From NCBI GenBank assembly GCA_002205965.3, contig NADL03000203.1, forward strand, positions 1 through 64,000: a DNA stretch of 64,000 nucleotides. The letters are read 5' to 3'. Position numbers and translations under genes: made by a program. Below, in pieces: positions 33,183-42,649 of this stretch (position 1 is the first letter of the stretch; each line of letters begins with the position of its first letter). Below the pieces are notes generated by a model. The model saw only the letters and a list, made by a program, of their open reading frames with translations. It made no database searches and was not told the DNA's origin. This DNA is from Kappaphycus alvarezii. Lineage: Eukaryota; Rhodophyta; Florideophyceae; Gigartinales; Solieriaceae.

Positions 33183-34060
33183 TGGTGGTAGATCTTTATT
33201 TGTCGTACAATGTCGCACAGAGGCGTGCGGAGGGTATTTATAAATTAACTACGGATGCGGGCGGCGGGTAGAAACTTGTCGCGCCTGCATTATTTGGAGA
33301 CTAAATGCAAAACGGGTAACGAAGTCGCGGAGCTCCTGTTGAGGGGAGGAACCGCGACGGGAAGCAGCGAAGGAAGCAAGGCGGCGGAAAAAAGCCTTAC
33401 CGTCGTCGCCCAAGGCGCCATAGATATCAATCCCGACGGGGGAGAGGAGGATATCGTTTCGGTTGCAGTAAGTGCCGTAATGACGATGTTTCTCGCGCTC
33501 TGCGCGTGTCGCGGCGGCGCCGGCAGTAACCGTACTTGGCGAAATGTGGCGGCGTGCGGAGGGGGGGCAACAGTAACGTCGACGGCTATATCGGTACTGT
33601 GAAGCCCGTATGCAGCGGGTATGTAAATATCTATTCGTAGCACGGGGGACTCCGAATGCCCAGATGAGTCGGGAACCTGGTGGAGGAGCGGATGTTCGAC
33701 GAGGGCGACGATCCCAACTTCCTTGCAGTAGCGGGCAAGAACGTTGCGGAGGATGTGGTGACGACGAGTCAGTCCGTCTTCGTATTTGCAGGTCAACGCG
33801 TGTTGACCACTTGGATCTAAGACGGGTGCGATGTCGGCCGAGCGGCGGGAGCAGACCGGGCAGCGAGTAGATCCAGGGAATAGCGCGATGCCGAGACGTA
33901 GAGCCAGAGCGACTTTCCAGGCGGAAGAGGACATGTACGTACCGCGGTGGGGGTGAGGAAGCGAAGAGAAAACAGTCGATGCGGAGGATGTGCGCACGGA
34001 GAGGAGCCGTGCTCGGTCGTGGGCTGCCGCGGACGAGAACAAGCTATCGGACTTCAACGA
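33183..34060 (-). mobile_element. LINE family 1 C-terminus: zinc finger plus RLE-type endonuclease
   Basis: The best copy of this family. The minus-strand frame from 34057 reads CPVC...GQHALTCKYEDGLTRRHHILRN, a C-x2-C...H-x4-C finger next to RRHH. RIDIYIPAAYGLHSTDIAVDV follows, with the spaced Asp residues of a PD-(D/E)XK nuclease. After one shift it continues REKHRHYGTYCNRNDILLS, GKAFFRRLASFAASRRG and FAFSLQIMQARQ to the end. This order (finger, R-x-D, D-V-x-V, K-x-x-x-Y, helical tail) is that of the C-terminal end of R2/R4-like LINE proteins. AATAAA lies at 33195-33200 on the minus strand. The reverse transcriptase part is absent. Confidence 0.72.
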
Positions 34061-34892
34061 TGGGGCATCTCCAACAATCTTTCAAAATTTTGTCCCGATG
34101 GGACATCTTCTGTCTCTCTTTTCGGGACACCACCGCCTTCGACGGCAAATCTACTCCACGTACATTTTACTTCGACTTCTCGCGGGGTGTCCGGAGGAAC
34201 TATTGTAGGGTAACTGGTGGGGGTGAGCGGTGTGGCCTTCTCAGGCAATAACAGCGTCATCTTTTCCTTGTCCGATCCTGACGGACCAATGGCCTTATTT
34301 AGCGGCGGTAGTTCTTTCGGAGCATCTGTATGCGACTGCCCGCGTGTCTTCACGCTCGACGAGCGGCGCGAAGTATTAGAAGAGGCCAAATCTTCCCCCT
34401 TCTCCAGAACGGGTTTTTTAATCGTCCATCCAATGGTCCATAGTCCAACTCACAACTCTTACCACTAATTCTCTCGTTCCCAATAGAGATCTTTAAACAC
34501 AAAAATCCAATAAAAACATTCATAGCTTCACGAAGCTTCACCAATACTTGCCATCACTTTGACAAGCTTGTCAACGACTCGATCCTTGACGCTTTCGTCG
34601 ATATTCTCGGCTCTTCTGCGGACGATTTGTCACTTACAACTCTTTGCAACGCGATATTTAGCTTGACCAAGCAAAACAAATACAAATACAAAAGGAGGAA
34701 TCTTCCCAGTTCTGCGCTAGGCAGAGATACTAGTCTTACCTGTTCACAGGGATAGGTAAGATCGCGCGTTACGCGCACACCGTCTCGACCGATTCCTGGT
34801 CGGGAGACCAATGTGGGGCGCCGCTAGTCCGTGGCAGCTTGGGTGCAGGGCCAGTTGTAAGGGCGCCCGCGACAAGGGCTCTAGAATCAATG
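34061..34892. other. Unassigned, possibly more retroelement debris
   Basis: The minus-strand frames at 34054-34389 and 34554-34811 are Pro/Ser/Lys-rich and basic. The ATTGGTCTCCCGACCAGG region near 34790-34812 looks like a retroelement leader but has no partner in the window. Confidence 0.35.
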
Positions 34893-34897
34893 GTCAG
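34893..34897. repeat. Target-site duplication of element 2 (GTCAG)
   Basis: GTCAG here and at 42416-42420. Confidence 0.92.
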
Positions 34898-35302
34898 TGA
34901 TGTGCGCAAATTCGCACACGAAAAAAATCTAGATGAGGACCATGATTGTATACAGTATCGGAATTGGGAAGATATTTTTACAATTTTTGAATTTGCAAGA
35001 TATTTTTAATTTGGGTGAGTGTGGCAAATTCATCGGTTGATTTTTTCTTTTAGGACACGCTGTCATAGTAGATGTCAGTACAGTTCCAGGTTGTGGGTGA
35101 TACTACGAGTGCTCTGAAAGGTCTATATAATGGCCACATCAATTCCCACCCCTGGCCGATGGGTGGCTGGCATGGGTATGGCACCTAGATATTTACCTTG
35201 AGGAAATATCTCCTAATAGTCTCTCTGGTTCACACGATTACCGTGAATACATTTTATGGTTATTAGTATGTTTGTTTGAGACTTTTAGGGTAGCCAAAAG
35301 TC

Positions 35303-35309
35303 TATATAA
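35303..35309 (+). promoter_or_regulatory. LTR TATA box (TATATAA), element 2
   Basis: In AAAGTCTATATAAGCCGAGT. The same box occurs in all type II and type III LTRs about 40 bp before R-U5. Confidence 0.62.
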
Positions 35310-35344
35310 GCCGAGTAAACTGCTTCCTTTAGTGGAGGTGAAGC

Positions 35345-35402
35345 AAGTTGGCAGACAACTTCAAGCCAAGTCCCGAGTAGTAGGAAGTTGAGAGTCAACT
35401 TC
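35345..35402 (+). promoter_or_regulatory. Paired hairpins in R-U5
   Basis: AAGTTG-GCAGA-CAACTT (35345-35361) and GAAGTTGA-GAG-TCAACTTC (35384-35402). In the 24843 LTR the second loop is AAG instead of GAG while the stem is kept. Confidence 0.6.
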
Positions 35403-35618
35403 AGACCCAAGAAAACTTTTTCTTACGCTAGTCGCAGAGCGTCGGTGGTAGACCCTGCCCCTTTTATACTTGCTTGTAGCTTCCTCAACTCTCTTCTATA
35501 TACACTCCCTTTTGTTCGTTCAACAATACCACGGCAGCACTTTTGTCGCTCGCAACACCTCCTTCTCAGGGTAATTGGTTCTGAGGATCTCTTCCCCCGC
35601 CGATTTACCCCTATCATT

Positions 35619-35636
35619 TGGTACTCTTGTGGAGGG
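35619..35636 (+). other. Putative tRNA primer-binding site
   Basis: TGGTACTCTTGTGGAGGG, 2 bases after the LTR; identical to element 1. Confidence 0.55.
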
Positions 35637-35704
35637 GGTTGCACCCGAGGTATTCGAGTTGAGCAGTAGTAAGGAACACTTCGGGGGATTTCTTTTCTGT
35701 AATC

Positions 35705-37644
35705 ATGGATCTCAACGCTGCTCGTATAACGTTCACAGGGGGCAAGACTGAAGACGTTGAGGAGTTTCTTTACACATATGTCAACGTTGTGATGCGAGAG
35801 AAGGGCGATGAAGAGAAGGCCGCAAGTATCTTCGCCTATCTTCATGGTGACGCAAAGCACAAATATAAGTCCAAGTTTATCGACGGGTGGTCTCTTAACG
35901 GGAATGGGCGTAACTTCGGTGAGGTATGTGAGTGGCTTGTGAAAGAGTATGCTAAGGAGGTAGAACCAGATGAGATGATTCGTACCGCCATAGAGGCCCG
36001 GCTCAACTTCGACGATTTGTTAAGCTCATTGGTGTACTTGTGTGATCTTTATGAAAAGGCTGGGTTCAACGCCCAAGCCAAGTACGGAATGCTGCGTAAG
36101 GCGGCTATGGGGGATAAGCGGCTCTCCGATTTCCTCCTCATCAAGGGCCCTCACACTTTTGATGAACTGAAGGGTACCATAGTAGAATTTGTCAAAAATT
36201 CGGAGACGTTTCAGTCACTGAGTGAGGTACCGAGGGAAACCCGCACATCGATGTCTATCGTACATCCTGAAAAGAATTATCAAAGGCCGGCTACTAGTGC
36301 AGCGGCATTAGAATCTGTCAGGAGCGATGTCAAAAACTTGGAAGAAAGGTTGGAAACCCGATTCGATAATCGACTTGACATGATAACCTCGCAGTTGGAA
36401 AGCCTTACTCTTACCATTAAGAAGAACCAGTCTGGGGCCCCTAAGCCGCAGAAGTCTGTTCTTACTGTCACAAGCCTGGACACTTTGCAAACAGGTGTCC
36501 TGATAATCCACATAGAAACACTCGTTGTGCAAAGTGCGGTCGATATGGGCATCATGAAAGTAACTGCTGGTCTAAAGACAACAGAAGAGCAAATTTATCG
36601 GAAGCAAGGAGTGAGTCAGGACCAGAGGTGAAACTTACAAAATAGAAGGGATCAAAGGTTGACGATGCCGGTAACGTATCCATCGCTGAAGAGATTAGTC
36701 AAGTCAATGTGACAAAAAGGGATGGGGAAGGGAACATTTTATCGAAGAAACCTAGGCTAGAGTATGGAATGCTGGAGCATATCCCAGCACCTGTACCTCC
36801 TCGAACCAAGAGGTCTGATCAAGTTGTTCCAGGAGTGGGAGTCACTCCGGCCAAGAAGACGAAAAAGAGTAAGAAAGTTAAGAGTATCTCTAAGGACGTA
36901 CTAGAGTATGTGAAGAGGTACAATTTGGTGGCTGAGCTTGCATCGGCCCCAACTGGGATAACGTTTGGTCAACTTTTGAGGGGCGACGCAGAGGATGCGA
37001 GAAAAGAACTCAAAAAAATTATCAGGTCTAATAAGTCCGCTAAGGGTAAGAAACTGTTTCTTCAATCGGCCTCGACAGCACCAAGACGTCTTAAGCTGGT
37101 ACCAGTCAAAGTATTGGGTATGAAAACCCAAGCTCTCTTCGATTCGGGTGCTGTTCCAAACCTCATTTCAGAAACTTTGGTGACAGATCTAGGTCTCGAA
37201 ATTACTCCAACGACTCGAAAAATAACTGTAGCGGATGGAACCGTCTCAAAATGCATGGGCACTGTTGACAAGGTTTCCGTGTTCTTTGGGGACTCTAAAG
37301 TTGATGTAGACTTTCTTGTCATGCCGGATCTCCCTTTCGATGCAATCATTGGCTGCCCCACAATGGAAAGACTAGGAACATGCATTGACTTGGGCAACCA
37401 AATGGTTTCAGTTAATATTGACGGCAGAACCGTGAAGATGCCCCTGGATTTCGACAAAAGCACGCATCCTGAAGATTTAAAAGAAACGGACAGTGAAGAT
37501 TTCACTTCTAGCTATGACAGCGAAGATTCGGAACCAACTAACACTTTCGGAAGTGGAAAAGGGTACCCTCGGGGGTTAATGAACATGGCATGGGACGATT
37601 ATGATTCCGGGTTTGAAACAGATGACGACTGGATTCTAGGATAA
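35705..37644 (+). pseudogene. Gag-protease of element 2 (frame-broken between Gag and protease)
   Basis: ATG 35705 opens Gag. One base is missing near 36446 compared with element 1, so the zinc-knuckle region is read in the wrong frame, and two further gaps follow near 36630-36665. From 36709 to TAA 37644 the frame is intact and covers the linker, the retropepsin (D-S-G-A at 37141-37152) and an acidic C-terminal tail. Element 1 shows that Gag, two CCHC knuckles and protease are normally a single frame of about 645 codons. Outside the gaps I see almost no substitutions between the two copies. Confidence 0.9.
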
Positions 37645-39616
37645 GTTTGAAACCCGAATGTGTTTCTTTTTGCGATGATATCGAATCAAAGGACAGAATT
37701 CGGAGCATGAAAGAAGATTACCTTTGCAAAGAAAATAAGAATACGTCGAATTCCATATATGAAGATGTGAGCACGACGGAAGAGGTCCTTCAAAATATTG
37801 AGGTTGAGGATCAAGAAGAAAAAGGGCGCCAAATGGCAGAAATCCAAGGAAAAGTGCAGCACCTTCCCGCCCCGCCTCACTGAAAATATCCGACATGTTA
37901 ACATCTTCCGAAGTAATTGCATGGAGCGTTTCAGATTTAAGACAAGCAAGTGTACCGGTTACTCACTCGTTCGAACTTACCGACACTCAACCGATTTACC
38001 ACAAGCCTAGACGTCAACCGCCAAAATATGACCAATTTATCTCAGAAAATGTTACAAGTATGCTGAAAAATGATATTATTCGACCAGTTTCATCCCCATG
38101 GTCGTTTCCAGTTGTGGTCGCACCAAAGAAGGATGGAAAGCTGCGTTTTTGCGTCGATTACCGACAACTGAACCAGAGAATGATACCCGATCGATTTCCG
38201 ATTCCGAACATGGAGGAGATCCTCGAGGACCTGAAGGACGGGAGATATTTCACCTCAATTGACCTTTACACTGGCTATTGGCAGATTCCATTGGATGAAA
38301 AATGTAAGGAAAAAACAACCTTTACCAGCAAAGCCGGTACGTTCAGGTTCGAAGTGATGCCTTTTGGTCTCATGAATGCACCAGCTACATTCCAAAGAAT
38401 GATGAACGAGGTTTTGAAAGGACTTCCATTCGCAAGAGTCTATATCGATGATGTCGTCATATTCTCAGAAACATTGGATCAGCACATCTCGCACGTCAAG
38501 ACAGTTGTGGAGAGGATATCGGAGTATAGCTTGAAAATTAAGTTGAGCAAATGCTTCTTTGCGAAAACTTCTATCCAATTACTCGGTCATATCGTCGACC
38601 AAGAGGGAATTAGAGTGGATCCAGAGAAAACGAAAAAAATAAAGTTGGCACCAAGGCCCGCTTCAAAGACGGAGGTCCGAAGCTTCTTAGGACTGGCCTC
38701 ATATTACAGAAGATTTATCAAAGATTTCGCCAAGACTGCAGCACCGTTACATGCCAGCACTACGAAGAACGGAAAATTTTACTGGAACAAGGAAATGGAA
38801 ACTGCATTTCAGGAGCTTAAAGATAAGCTATGTGTCCCCCCAGTTCTCATGTACCCAGATTTCAAGAGACCATTCGTTGTGGAGACAGATGCCTCAGAAC
38901 GGTCTTTGGGTGCCGTTTTGTCCCAAAAAGATGAAAACGGAAGACTACACCCTGTTCAATTCGCAAGCCGAACTCTGAATGATGCGGAAAAGAGATACTC
39001 AGTCTGCGAGAAAGAAGCGCTAGCTGTCGTCTTCGCGCTGAAAAAGTTTCGCGTATACCTTTTATCACTCGAGAAATTTGTCTTGATAACTGATCACCAG
39101 GCACTTAAAACAGCATTCCAAAAGAAGGATGTACATCACCGCTTGGCCCGATGGCTCGACATTTTCGCAGAATATCGGTTTGAAATTGTGTATAGACCCG
39201 GACGCAATAATCAGCCTGCCGATTACCTATCCCGCTTGAGGGACGCACTGATTCCAAATGAAAAAGCTTCGGAGGACATCGTCGGAGTCGCCGAGTTGCA
39301 GTTGCCGAACGATAACGAGTACGAAGCTAATATTCACGGACTGATCAAATTCCTCGATGGACTAGAAATGAGAAAGGTTGATCTTGAACACCGAAATTGG
39401 GTACGCAGGAATCAAAAGGCTTTTACATTGTGGAATGGGAAACTCTTCCGGCACACTAAAGCCGGTCCCCGACTAGTGGCCCCTTTGAAAGAAAGAATGA
39501 AGATCTTGAGGACTTTCCATGATGAGCTAGGGCATTGGGATCTCGAAACAACCAAAAAATTCGTAACTGAGAGATTCTGGTGGCCCGGTATCCATAAGGA
39601 CGTCTATAATTCGTGA
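37645..39616 (+). pseudogene. Pol of element 2: reverse transcriptase, RNase H, integrase zinc domain
   Basis: Pol begins in the -1 frame at the Gag-protease stop. One base is missing near 37872 (element 1 is intact there). From 37895 the frame is open for 573 codons. Reverse transcriptase shows FCVDYRQLN, FTSIDLYTGYWQIPL, MPFGLMNAPATF and Y-I-D-D at 38441-38452. RNase H shows VVETDASERSLGAVL, EKEALAVVFAL, LITDHQALK and RPGRNNQPADYLSR. The integrase zinc domain (FHDELGHWD ... WWPGI) follows. The frame ends at 39616 because of one missing T in element 2 relative to element 1, just before C-D-N-C. The function is replication of the element's RNA into DNA. Confidence 0.92.
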
Positions 39617-40218
39617 AAAGCTGCGACAACTGCCAAAAATTCACTCCAATACGGAAGTATAAGACAACTCTAAGTTTTCCAGTTTCCGGTCTCTTTGAAA
39701 CCTTCTCAATTGACTTCGCGGGCCCGTTCAAGGAAACTTCTTCCGGAAACAAATATCTCCTTATAGGGGTGGAACATCTTACTGGATGGCCAATAGCAGT
39801 TGCAGTCGAGGAGGCAAATGCTGAGGTGGTACTGAGATTCATCGAAAAAGAAATAATTGAACCGTTTGGTCTTCCAAAAAGGATCATCTCGGATAACGCC
39901 CTTTGTTTTACTGCAACTTCACTGCTTCGTTTTTTGGAAGAGAAAGGGATTCAGCTGAAGACCGTTCTCGCATACGCTCCTATGTCCAACGGGAAAGCGG
40001 AGAGGATGGTTGGAACCATCAAACGAGCAATATCGAAAACTATGTCGGAGAATGAAATCCAGTGGGAAGATGCCTTACCAAAAGTGTTATACGGCTACCG
40101 TCGAAGAAGAGGAAGAAATGGACGCTCACCATTCGAGCTAATGTACGGAAGGGCTCCTAGAATGTTACAGAGAGACATGGAAACAAATATTATCGATGAA
40201 GAGAGTAGGGGAAGTTGA
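39613..40218 (+). pseudogene. Integrase catalytic core of element 2
   Basis: Completes the zinc domain (SCDNCQKF) and contains the rve core. The DDE residues are in SIDFAGPF, IISDNALCF and NGKAERMVG, in normal order and spacing. GYRRRRGRNGRSPFELMYGR follows as in Gypsy integrases. The frame ends at 40218; the next segment continues in another frame, so one base is probably missing or extra between about 40196 and 40218. Element 1 is deleted here and cannot settle it. The role is insertion of the element's DNA into the host chromosome. Confidence 0.88.
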
Positions 40219-41665
40219 ACTACTGGCCACCGAAGGCTGGAGATCACACCGCGCGCTAACACAGACAAGAAATAAGGATGCAGAACCTGCAGTCAGAACC
40301 TTTTCAGTTGGCTCTAAAGTACTTGTAGTACATGGAAAAGCAATGCAGCAGGCTGTGAAGTGGCCGGCCTTCCAAACCAAGTACTCGAACCCTTGCATCG
40401 TCACGGAGGAAAGACACCCGCACTATCAGCTCTGTTCAAGCTCAGGGAAGAGATCAAGGAGGGCCATCCATGCACGTCGTCTGGTCCCTTACCATCAGAG
40501 GCCTGAAGAATTCCTTCTCACACAGGACTATGCGCAACCACGGGGCATACTCATCTTTAACTATAGAATGATTCCTATGGGAGGAAAAAGGGCCTGGGAA
40601 TGGATCATCTCGGTTACGCGGGACTACTACGAACTCCACGTAATCATCCATTTCTACATTAATATATGCCTATGTTTTCGTACGTTGAACGGACCATTGC
40701 TACCTGAAGAAGATTTCCGACTATTAATAAGAGTTCTATTTTCATTCCAAAACGGAAGGTTCACGGAAGCAGGTCCAGAGTTTGTGGAGGTAATATATCA
40801 TTACTCTATAGGAAGATATGGAATGGTAGCTGCTGGAGACTTGTCGCAAACGTATCTGAATATTATCCGTCCAATTTACGTATTTCTCAAGAACAACCAA
40901 GACGTGCGACTGAGAGGTTACGCCTTACCCCCGGATATGGAATACAGGCTGGTCCCGTATCCTCTATGGGAACCTTACGTTTCTCCGCCACAAATTGGGA
41001 ACGTTGGAGGCGGCGAGGATCCTCCTGAAGCAGTGATGATGACCAGAGGAGGACCTTCAGGAGACAACAACCCGCCCAGAAGAGGTTCCGGTCGTCCCCC
41101 GAGAGGACCTCGTGCAGGTCCCAGTACGTCAGGAGCTGGTCGCGGCCATTCATCGGGACCGTCCACCACAACTTCATCTCTAGCTCTCCTTCACAACCAT
41201 GCACAGCATACAGTCGGAAGAAGAAGATTATCTTTTTGGCTGCGCAATATCTCCGAGGATGCGAACGATGCGCAGGTCATTTCTTATTTCATGATAAGCA
41301 TCTGTTTATGTTTTAGGGCGCTACATGGACCGCACTTATCTTACGAAGATTCGTTCTTGATGATGCGCGTCTTCTTTTCTTATCGACATCCATTCCTCCG
41401 GCATCTTCCAGAAGAGTTTGCATATCACATATATTTTTTCACTCTTGGAAGATTCGGAAGAGTCACGGAAGAAGAATGTATTCAACCCCACCTCGATGTG
41501 ATCAAACCAATATATGAGGCTATGCTACAAAGTGAGGTACCAGTAATGCGAACCTACTTTTTAGAGCATCATATTGGTAATCAGTTGCATCCGTACCCGT
41601 TTGAGAGACCATACATTTTATCAATAAGACAGCGAACACTAACGGAAGCAGAAGAAGAGCAGTGA
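40196..41665 (+). CDS. Integrase C-terminal barrel plus extension with a duplicated unknown domain
   Basis: 489 codons, open to TGA 41663-41665. Residues about 30-100 form the integrase C-terminal barrel (FSVGSKVLVVHG, AIHARRLVPY). Residues about 136-262 and 348-474 are two copies of one domain. They align without a gap over 106 residues (157-262 versus 369-474) with about 40 identities by hand count, for example ICLCFRTLNGP / ICLCFRALHGP, GRYG / GRFG, RPIY / KPIY, VPYPLWEPY / HPYPFERPY. Residues 263-345 between them form a Gly/Pro/Arg/Ser-rich linker. No chromodomain, signal peptide or convincing membrane span is seen; the ICLCF segment is hydrophobic but short. The ATG is internal to Pol: this is the tail of a polyprotein in another frame, not necessarily a separate ORF. 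I do not recognise the domain. Confidence 0.85.
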   Translation: MKRVGEVELLATEGWRSHRALTQTRNKDAEPAVRTFSVGSKVLVVHGKAMQQAVKWPAFQTKYSNPCIVTEERHPHYQLCSSSGKRSRRAIHARRLVPYHQRPEEFLLTQDYAQPRGILIFNYRMIPMGGKRAWEWIISVTRDYYELHVIIHFYINICLCFRTLNGPLLPEEDFRLLIRVLFSFQNGRFTEAGPEFVEVIYHYSIGRYGMVAAGDLSQTYLNIIRPIYVFLKNNQDVRLRGYALPPDMEYRLVPYPLWEPYVSPPQIGNVGGGEDPPEAVMMTRGGPSGDNNPPRRGSGRPPRGPRAGPSTSGAGRGHSSGPSTTTSSLALLHNHAQHTVGRRRLSFWLRNISEDANDAQVISYFMISICLCFRALHGPHLSYEDSFLMMRVFFSYRHPFLRHLPEEFAYHIYFFTLGRFGRVTEEECIQPHLDVIKPIYEAMLQSEVPVMRTYFLEHHIGNQLHPYPFERPYILSIRQRTLTEAEEEQ

Positions 41666-41698
41666 CGAGTCGGGACGTTCGTCTTGAGCGAGAGGGCG

Positions 41699-42415
41699 TG
41701 ATGTGCGCAAATTCGCACACGAAAAAATCTAGATGAGGACCATGATTGTATACAGTATCGGAATTGGGAAGATATTTTTACAGTTTTTGAATTTGCAAGA
41801 TATTTTTAATTTGGGTGAGTGTGGCAAATTCATCGGTTGATTTTTTCATTTTAGGACACGCTGTCATAGTAGATGTCAGTACAGTTCCAGGTTGTGGGTG
41901 ATACTACAAGTAGCTCTGAAAGGTCTATATAATGGCCACATCAATTCCCACCCCTGGCCGATGGGTGGCTGGCATGGGTATGGCACCTAGATATTTACCT
42001 TGAGGAAATATCTTCTAATAGTCTCTCTGGTTCACACGATTACCGTGAATACATTTTATGGTTATTAGTATGTTTGTTTGAGACTTTTGGGGTAGCCAAA
42101 AGTCTATATAAGCCGAGTAAACTGCTTCCTTTAGTGGAGGTGAAGCAAGTTGGCAGACAACTTCAAGCCAAGTCCCGAGTAGTAGGAAGTTGAGAGTCAA
42201 CTTCAGACCCAAGAAAACTTTTTCTTACGCTAGTCGCAGAGCGTCGGTGGTAGACCCTGCCCCTTTTATACTTGCTTGTAGCTTCTCAACTCTCTTCTAT
42301 ATACACTCCCTTTTGTTCGTTCAACAATACCACGGCAGCACTTTTGTCGCTCGCAACACCTCCTTCTCAGGTAATTGGTTCTGAGGATCTCCTCCCCGCC
42401 GATTTACCCATATCA
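41699..42415 (+). repeat. 3' LTR of element 2, short type II U3 (717 bp)
   Basis: Near-identical to the 5' LTR, followed by TSD GTCAG. Confidence 0.94.
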
Positions 42416-42420
42416 GTCAG
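42416..42420. repeat. Target-site duplication of element 2, 3' copy (GTCAG)
   Basis: Matches 34893-34897. Confidence 0.92.
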
Positions 42421-42649
42421 TGCACACGTGAAGGGGGCCCAGAATGGGATTAGATAAGAGGATAAGAGTGAGCCGGTAGAGCGGTATAAAAGGGGAAAGG
42501 GGAGGAGTGCGGGAGGGGACGGTAGTAGACAATTCATTGTCTATTGGTGGGTTCCAATTACCCAATTCGGCCGTTTTTGGCCCACAGATTCCCTCACCCT
42601 GGGGTACTACAACTGTGGAGGGTCTCTGTCAAGCACTGCTGCTCGTTAT

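Larger units (their letters stand above)
34898..35616 (+). repeat. 5' LTR of element 2, short type II U3 (719 bp)
   Basis: TGATGTGCGC...CCCTATCA. Type II U3 ends, but the embedded gene is replaced by about 180 bp of unrelated sequence that includes an extra TATATAA at 35124-35130. Confidence 0.94.
34898..42415 (+). mobile_element. Ty3/Gypsy LTR retrotransposon, element 2 (7518 bp, full length)
   Basis: Full-length insertion: LTRs of 719 and 717 bp, an internal region of about 6.1 kb, 5-bp TSDs and TG...CA ends. The order is gag-protease, then pol (RT, RNase H, integrase) in the -1 frame, then an extension holding two copies of an unknown domain. The two LTRs differ by only a few bases, so the insertion is young. 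Single-base gaps break gag, the start of pol, the integrase zinc domain and the integrase C-terminus. Where element 1 is available at three of these places it is intact, so the family consensus is probably functional even if this copy as given is not. Confidence 0.95.

Noticed and set aside
40330..41665. The extension after integrase as an envelope-like protein
   Set aside because: No signal peptide, no clear membrane span and no glycoprotein-like Cys pattern; the hydrophobic ICLCF segments look like buried helices of a repeated globular domain.
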